DNA of 8,813 nucleotides from Microbacteriaceae bacterium (GTDB taxonomy: Bacteria > Actinomycetota > Actinomycetes > Actinomycetales > Microbacteriaceae): NCBI GenBank assembly GCA_017744755.1, contig JAGIAU010000077.1, positions 1 through 8,813 of the forward strand, written 5' to 3'. Positions 5,112 to 8,813 of the stretch are shown here, piece after piece. Position numbers and translations under genes: made by a program. Numbering within the stretch: the stretch's first letter is position 1; the number at the start of each line of letters is the position of its first letter. A model generated the notes under the pieces. It did not search any database. It saw only the letters and a list, made by a program, of their open reading frames with translations, and was not told where the DNA came from.

Positions 5112-6479
5112 ATGTCCGGTTTCGCCGTCGTCGACCCGTACACGCTCGAGCGCAGCGGGGAGGTGCCGTTCTTCACCGCGGAGCAGATCGAGGCCGCCGT
5201 CGCCTCGGTGTGGACCGCGTGGAACGAGTGGGTGCCGGCGACCACGGTCGCGGAGCGCGCGGCCCTCATCGCACGGGTCGCGGACCTGCACGAGGAGCGC
5301 GTCGAGCTGCTCGCCGACACGATCGTGCGCGAGATGGGCAAGCCGCGGCCGCAGGCGGTGGGGGAGGCGGAGTTCGCGGCGGCAATCTACCGCTTCTACG
5401 CGGACAACGCGGAGCGCCTGCTCGCCGACGAGCCCATCGAGGGCGCCGCGGCGGAGGCGTACATCCGCAAGTCGCCGACCGGTCCGCTGCTCGGCATCAT
5501 GCCGTGGAACTTCCCCTACTACCAGGTCGCGCGCTTCGCCGGGCCGAACCTCGTCGTGGGCAACCCGATCCTGCTCAAGCACGCCCCGCAGTGCCCCGAG
5601 TCGGCGGCGCTCATCGAGCAGATCTTCCGCGACGCGGGCGTCCCGGCCGGCGGCTACACGAACCTCGTCGCCGACAACGAGCAGATCGCGCAGATCATCG
5701 CCGACCAGCGCATCCGCGGGGTGTCGCTCACGGGCTCGGAACGCGCCGGGACGGCGGTCGCCGAGGTCGCCGGCCGGCATCTCAAGAAGGTCGTGCTCGA
5801 GCTCGGCGGCTCGGACCCCTTCATCGTGCTGTCGACCGACGACCTCGACGCGGTCGTCGACGCCGCGTTCGACGGCCGCTTCGACAACAACGGGCAGTCC
5901 TGCAACGCGCCGAAGCGCTTCATCGTCGCGGACGGCCTCTACGAGGACTTCGCCTCGAAGCTCACGGCGAAGATGGCCGGGGTCTCCGTCGGCGACCCGA
6001 AGAAGGAGGACACCGTCCTCGGCCCGCTGTCCTCCGAGCTCGCCGCCATCCGCCTCGAGGATCAGGTGCAGCGCGCGCTCGCGGCCGGCGCGACGGCGCG
6101 CCTCGCGCCGAAGCCGCGCGACGGCGCCAAGTACGCGCCGGTCGTGCTCGAGGGCATCACGCCGCAGAACCCCGCCTACCGCGAGGAGTTCTTCGGCCCC
6201 GTCGCGTCGCTGTACCGGGTCGCCGGCGAGGCGGAGGCGATCGAGCTCGCGAACGCGACCGACTTCGGGCTCGGCTCCTACGTGTGGACGACCGACCGCG
6301 AGCAGGCGCTCCGCGTCGCCGACCGGCTCGAGACCGGCATGGTGTACGTGAACACGGTCCTCGCCGACTCGCCCGAGCTGCCCTTCGGCGGCACGAAGCG
6401 CTCCGGCACGGGCCGCGAGATGGGCGCCCTCGGCATCGAGGAGTTCATCAACAAGAAGCTCGTGTACATCGCGTCGTGA
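5112..6479 (+). CDS. NAD(P)-dependent aldehyde dehydrogenase (succinate/gamma-glutamyl-aminobutyraldehyde type)
   Basis: A 455-residue aldehyde dehydrogenase, full length for the succinate-semialdehyde dehydrogenase-like subgroup. Catalytic features are all present: PWNFP with N133, the general base E230 in LELGGSDPF, and nucleophile C264 in NNGQSCNAPKR. The coenzyme loop reads SLTGSERAG (205-213), EEFFGPV lies at 358-364, and PFGGTKRSGTGREMG at 424-438. It oxidises an aldehyde to its carboxylic acid. Given the divergent regulator, aminotransferase and amine oxidase, the substrate is probably a semialdehyde made from putrescine or another polyamine; succinate semialdehyde is also possible. 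The start is firm: AGGAGG lies 4 bases before the ATG. A TACAAT -10 lies at 5065-5070. The gene appears to be a single transcription unit ending at the 6485-6541 hairpin. Almost every codon ends in G/C. Confidence 0.94.
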   Translation: MSGFAVVDPYTLERSGEVPFFTAEQIEAAVASVWTAWNEWVPATTVAERAALIARVADLHEERVELLADTIVREMGKPRPQAVGEAEFAAAIYRFYADNAERLLADEPIEGAAAEAYIRKSPTGPLLGIMPWNFPYYQVARFAGPNLVVGNPILLKHAPQCPESAALIEQIFRDAGVPAGGYTNLVADNEQIAQIIADQRIRGVSLTGSERAGTAVAEVAGRHLKKVVLELGGSDPFIVLSTDDLDAVVDAAFDGRFDNNGQSCNAPKRFIVADGLYEDFASKLTAKMAGVSVGDPKKEDTVLGPLSSELAAIRLEDQVQRALAAGATARLAPKPRDGAKYAPVVLEGITPQNPAYREEFFGPVASLYRVAGEAEAIELANATDFGLGSYVWTTDREQALRVADRLETGMVYVNTVLADSPELPFGGTKRSGTGREMGALGIEEFINKKLVYIAS

Positions 6480-6484
6480 TCCGC

Positions 6485-6541
6485 TCCGGTGCCACCTGTG
6501 GTCGGAATGGGCGCGCCATAGCGACCACAAGCGGCACCGGA
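6485..6541. terminator. Long imperfect hairpin after the aldehyde dehydrogenase
   Basis: The 20-base arms 6485-6504 and 6522-6541 are complementary except at two positions, one of which can be a G:U pair. Inside, ATGG/CCAT around GCGCG can extend the stem. It begins 5 bases after the stop codon. No T-run follows; many actinobacterial terminators lack one. It could also be a dispersed palindromic repeat. Confidence 0.6.
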
Positions 6542-6576
6542 ACGCTCCGGGCGGGACGCTCCCGTAGGCTGTCCGG

Positions 6577-7434
6577 GTGACGGAGATCGTCAGTCGGCGC
6601 AGGAGCAGGACGTTCTCCCTGCCGGGCGCGCCCGAGCAGGTGCTCGAGCTCGTCTGGGGCGCCGCGACGGACGTTGGCCTGCGCCGCGCGCAGAACGAGG
6701 ACAGCGTCATCGCCGTGCCCGGCGTCTACGCCGTCGCGGACGGGCTCGGCGGGCACGCCGCGGGCGACGTCGCGAGCGACGCGGCGGTCACGCGGCTCGA
6801 GCAGAAGGCGCGCACCCGGCTGCGGCGCGGCGCGATCTTCGGCGCGCAGGACGTCGCCGAGGCGCTCGTCGCGGCGGGCGAGGACATCGCGCATGCGACG
6901 CGCGGGGTGCCGTACGGCGGCGGCACGACCGTCACGGGCATCGCCGTCGTCGAGCACGAGGGGGCGCCGGCGCTGCAGGTCTTCAACCTGGGCGACTCGC
7001 GCGTGTACCTGTTCCGGGACCATGCGGTCGAGCAGCTCACGATCGACCACTCCTACGTGCAGGAGCTCGTCGACATCGGGCAGCTGACGCCCGAGGAGGC
7101 CGAGGTCCACCCGGACGCGAACATCATCACGCGCGCGCTCGGCTTCGGCGAGATGCCGGAGATCGACCGCTGGATCCTGCAGCCCACCGCGGGCATGCGG
7201 CTGCTGGTGTGCTCCGACGGCCTCCCGCGCGAGCTGACGAACTCGACGATCGGCGTGCTGCTCGGCGTCGGCAGCTCCGCCGAGGAGACGGCGCGCTCGC
7301 TCGTCAACGCGGCCGTCGGCGCGGGCGGCCGGGACAACGTGACGGTCGCCGTCGTCGACGTCATCCAGGCGCCGCAGGTGTCCGGGGCGGGAGGGGAGCC
7401 GATGCGCTCGCTCTCCGACACCGGGGTGCTGTAG
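6577..7434 (+). CDS. PP2C-family Ser/Thr protein phosphatase
   Basis: A 285-residue metal-dependent phosphatase that removes phosphate from Ser/Thr residues. Motifs in order: GLRRAQNEDS (34-43, metal-binding D42), VADGLGGHAAG (53-63, D55 and G56), GGGTTVTGIAV (114-124), NLGDSRVYLFR (137-147), DHSYVQELVDIGQL (157-170), CSDGLPREL (212-220, D214) and GRDNVTVAVVDV (251-262, D253). All metal ligands expected of the bacterial PstP/PrpC type are present. There is no membrane segment, unlike PstP, so it is cytosolic; about 25 extra residues precede the domain. The start is GTG at 6577, with a TAGGCT -10-like box at 6565-6570 that would give a leaderless mRNA. Its TAG stop overlaps the GTG of the FHA gene by one base, so the two are probably cotranslated. 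No kinase gene is present in the window. Confidence 0.93.
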   Translation: MTEIVSRRRSRTFSLPGAPEQVLELVWGAATDVGLRRAQNEDSVIAVPGVYAVADGLGGHAAGDVASDAAVTRLEQKARTRLRRGAIFGAQDVAEALVAAGEDIAHATRGVPYGGGTTVTGIAVVEHEGAPALQVFNLGDSRVYLFRDHAVEQLTIDHSYVQELVDIGQLTPEEAEVHPDANIITRALGFGEMPEIDRWILQPTAGMRLLVCSDGLPRELTNSTIGVLLGVGSSAEETARSLVNAAVGAGGRDNVTVAVVDVIQAPQVSGAGGEPMRSLSDTGVL

Positions 7435-7976
7435 TGAACTGCTTCTACTGCGGCGCCGAGCTGGCGCCGAGCACGTTCTTCTGCCCGGAATGCGGTCGCC
7501 GCGTCTCCGACGAGGGCACGCCCGCCGAGGGCGGCTCCGGCTTCTACGTCGACCCGCTCGCCTTCGAGCCGCCGCCGGCGGACGAGGACATCGACCACAC
7601 GCAGGACTTCGTCGACGAGACCGCCTCGCTGCAGCTCACGCAGCCGGCGTCGCGGCCATTCGTGCTCGTGTCGACGACGGGCCAGCGCTTCGAGGTGCGC
7701 GGTCGCAGCCTGCTCGGCCGCAACCCGGTCGCGGATCCCGCCGTCCACTACGAGGCCGTCCTCGTCGTCGTCGACCCCGGCAAGACGATCTCGAAGTCGC
7801 ATGCGGAGCTGCTCATCGTCGCCGACGAGCTGCTCGTCATCGACCTGCATTCGGGGAATGGCACCGTCGTCGAGACGCCGGGCCAGCGCGCCGTGAAGTG
7901 CATCCCCGGCATGCCGCAGCCCGTGCGTCGCGGCAGCCGCCTCGTGCTCGGGCGCCAGGCGATCGACGTGGAGTAG
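7434..7976 (+). CDS. Zinc-ribbon and FHA-domain protein
   Basis: A 180-residue protein. The N-terminus is a zinc ribbon with C3-X2-C6 and C17-X2-C20. Residues ~35-72 are an acidic, probably disordered linker holding several threonines (HTQDF, DETAS, LTQ), good candidates for kinase phosphorylation as in GarA-like FHA proteins. Residues ~75-180 are an FHA domain, which binds phosphothreonine: G95-R96 in LLGRNP, S120-K-S-H123 in TISKSHAEL, and N142-G-T in HSGNGTVV are the conserved phosphopeptide-binding positions. The GTG start overlaps the phosphatase stop (TAGTG) and has no Shine-Dalgarno, so translation is likely coupled. The pair suggests an adaptor whose phosphorylated partner, or own linker, is a substrate of the phosphatase. 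The zinc ribbon could bind nucleic acid or a protein. Confidence 0.92.
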   Translation: MNCFYCGAELAPSTFFCPECGRRVSDEGTPAEGGSGFYVDPLAFEPPPADEDIDHTQDFVDETASLQLTQPASRPFVLVSTTGQRFEVRGRSLLGRNPVADPAVHYEAVLVVVDPGKTISKSHAELLIVADELLVIDLHSGNGTVVETPGQRAVKCIPGMPQPVRRGSRLVLGRQAIDVE

Positions 7977-8122
7977 TGCCGCCCCGCGGGCCGAGCGGCC
8001 CCGAGCGAGCGCAGCGAGCCGAAGGGCGTGTCGAGACCTCCACAGGGTCGGCTCCCGCGGTTCCATCCCCGATCGGACGCCTTCGCGGAACGCACCCGGG
8101 CGCGTTCTGCTTCCATGCCGCC
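7977..8122. other. Intergenic region after the FHA gene, with weak hairpin and repeat
   Basis: A short stem GGGCC (7988-7992)/GGCCC (7997-8001) with a GAGC loop may weakly terminate the phosphatase-FHA transcript. From about 8003 the sequence GAGCGAGCGCAGCGAGCCGA, followed by GTGTCGAGACC, resembles a dispersed intergenic repeat that I recall from Microbacteriaceae genomes. I see no convincing promoter for the next gene here. Confidence 0.4.
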
Positions 8123-8551
8123 ATGAACGTCATCGGCATCCTCCGGCACGGCATCGGCATCGCCGGCGTCCCGCCGATCGGGCTCGCCATCGCGCGCGGG
8201 CTCGTGATCGACGGCATCCGCCACGCGGACCCCGCCTCGCTCGCGATCCAGGCGGCCGGGCCGGAGGAGGAACGCGCCTGGCTGCGCCGCATCGCCCGCG
8301 TCCACCGCACCGCGCCGCTCCCGCCCGGCCTCGTGCTCGCGATCCGCGTCGGCAACGGCGAACGCGCCGTCGGCGCCGTCCTCGTCGCCGAGCGCGAGAC
8401 CGACCTCGGCGACCGGCCGGGCTCGATCCTCCGCATCGGCCTCGAGACGATCGAGCTCGACCGCCGGGACGGCTCGCCGCCGGTCGCCGTCGCGCCGTCG
8501 CTCGTCGGGCTCGCGGAGGCGCAGGCCTGGGCGCGGGCCCATGTCGCATGA
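8123..8551 (+). CDS. Hypothetical protein, 142 residues
   Basis: Not recognised. Third codon positions are almost uniformly G/C through the whole frame, which supports real coding despite the lack of a clear Shine-Dalgarno. The ATG at 8123 is the first sensible start, since an ATG at 8115 runs into a stop after three codons. The N-terminus (IGILRHGIGIAGVPPIGLAIARGLVI) is moderately hydrophobic but has no signal-peptide shape. The middle (EEERAWLRRIARVHRTAP) looks helical and basic, followed by likely beta strands (GLVLAIRVG, AVGAVLVAE, ILRIGLETIEL) and a final helix (LAEAQAWARAHV). No cysteines and no membrane segment that I trust. It lies between the FHA gene and a membrane-protein gene, all on the plus strand, so a role in the same signalling or envelope module is possible but unproven. 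Confidence 0.6.
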   Translation: MNVIGILRHGIGIAGVPPIGLAIARGLVIDGIRHADPASLAIQAAGPEEERAWLRRIARVHRTAPLPPGLVLAIRVGNGERAVGAVLVAERETDLGDRPGSILRIGLETIELDRRDGSPPVAVAPSLVGLAEAQAWARAHVA

Positions 8552-8573
8552 GCTCGTCACGGCTCGGCGCGAT

Positions 8574-8602
8574 TTGACGCCCGCACGGGGATCCGATTGG
8601 CT
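8574..8602 (+). promoter_or_regulatory. Possible promoter before the membrane-protein gene
   Basis: TTGACG (8574-8579) is 5 of 6 to the -35 consensus. The best -10 at 17 bases, TTGGCT (8597-8602), is poor. The 82-bp gap after the hypothetical gene makes a promoter here plausible, but support is weak. Confidence 0.25.
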
Positions 8603-8633
8603 GGGGCGACGGATTCCGGGGGACGGGGAACGC

Positions 8634-8813
8634 ATGAGCGGGGCGCCCATCGCCGTGTCGACCGAGGCGATCGCGGTCGGCGCGCCGGCCCGGCGCGCCT
8701 TCCTGCGCGGGCCGCGCGGCTGGACGGCCGCCGCGGTCGTGCTCGTCGTCGCGGCGGTCCTCGCGATCGTGCTGCCGATCGCCCTGCGGCCGCCGGCCGT
8801 CGCGGCCTCGGCC
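8634..8813 (+). CDS. Membrane-anchored protein, N-terminal part only
   Basis: The frame is open from ATG 8634 to the window end (60 residues). About 31 polar residues with arginines (ARRAFLRGPRGW) precede one strong hydrophobic stretch, TAAAVVLVVAAVLAIVLPIAL (residues ~32-52), then proline and alanine. This is a signal-anchor or first membrane helix with the N-terminus in the cytoplasm by the positive-inside rule. A G-rich GGGGGACGGGGAA precedes the ATG by a few bases and may act as the ribosome site. The family cannot be named from this fragment. Confidence 0.7.
   Translation, partial: MSGAPIAVSTEAIAVGAPARRAFLRGPRGWTAAAVVLVVAAVLAIVLPIALRPPAVAASA

Noticed and set aside
5100..6710. 536-residue open frame on the minus strand opposite the aldehyde dehydrogenase
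   Set aside because: It mirrors a gene with complete catalytic motifs; long antisense frames are expected at this GC content, and its composition is Arg/Asp/Gly-rich without domains.
8606..8618. CGACGGATTCCG near the last gene, similar to an arm of the 4999-5036 dyad
   Set aside because: Single copy without a partner arm, far from the amine cluster; probably chance in GC-rich sequence.

Overview
The window is very GC-rich, and codon third positions are almost all G or C. Several genes start with GTG, genes overlap by 1-4 bases, and some promoters look leaderless. This suggests a high-GC actinobacterium, and gene types and an intergenic repeat point to the Microbacteriaceae by inference. No RNA genes, CRISPR array or complete insertion sequence were seen.

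Layout. (1) Positions 1-587 hold the C-terminal part of a luciferase-like (LLM, probably F420-dependent) oxidoreductase; its first ~25 visible residues look like a different family (GMC oxidoreductase), so this may be a chimeric gene. (2) Positions 600-1439 hold a compact toxin-antitoxin operon. Its antitoxin appears to join an N-terminal Phd/YefM-like DNA-binding domain to a C-terminal MNT nucleotidyltransferase, followed by a HEPN (HepT-type) RNase toxin with an RX4HXY motif. The promoter carries two TGTACA hexamers with centres exactly 12 bp apart, the geometry described for YefM-YoeB operators. This is the most striking element of the window. (3) Positions 1462-6479 form a polyamine/amine catabolism cluster: FAD-dependent amine oxidoreductase, class III aminotransferase and Lrp/AsnC regulator on the minus strand, and an aldehyde dehydrogenase divergently on the plus strand. 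A dyad lies in the divergent promoter region, and tandem repeats plus a long inverted repeat lie before the oxidoreductase. (4) Positions 6485-6541 form a long hairpin, probably a terminator or a REP-like repeat. (5) Positions 6577-7976 encode a PP2C Ser/Thr phosphatase overlapping a zinc-ribbon/FHA protein, a phospho-signalling pair. (6) Positions 7977-8813 hold an intergenic repeat, an unrecognised 142-residue protein, and the start of a membrane protein that runs off the window.

How the genes work together. In region 3 the regulator probably senses an amino acid or amine and controls oxidation or transamination of a diamine (possibly gamma-glutamylated) to an aldehyde, which the dehydrogenase oxidises to the acid. 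In region 2 the antitoxin probably both represses its promoter and modifies the toxin. Region 5 reverses and reads Ser/Thr phosphorylation; its kinase is not in the window.
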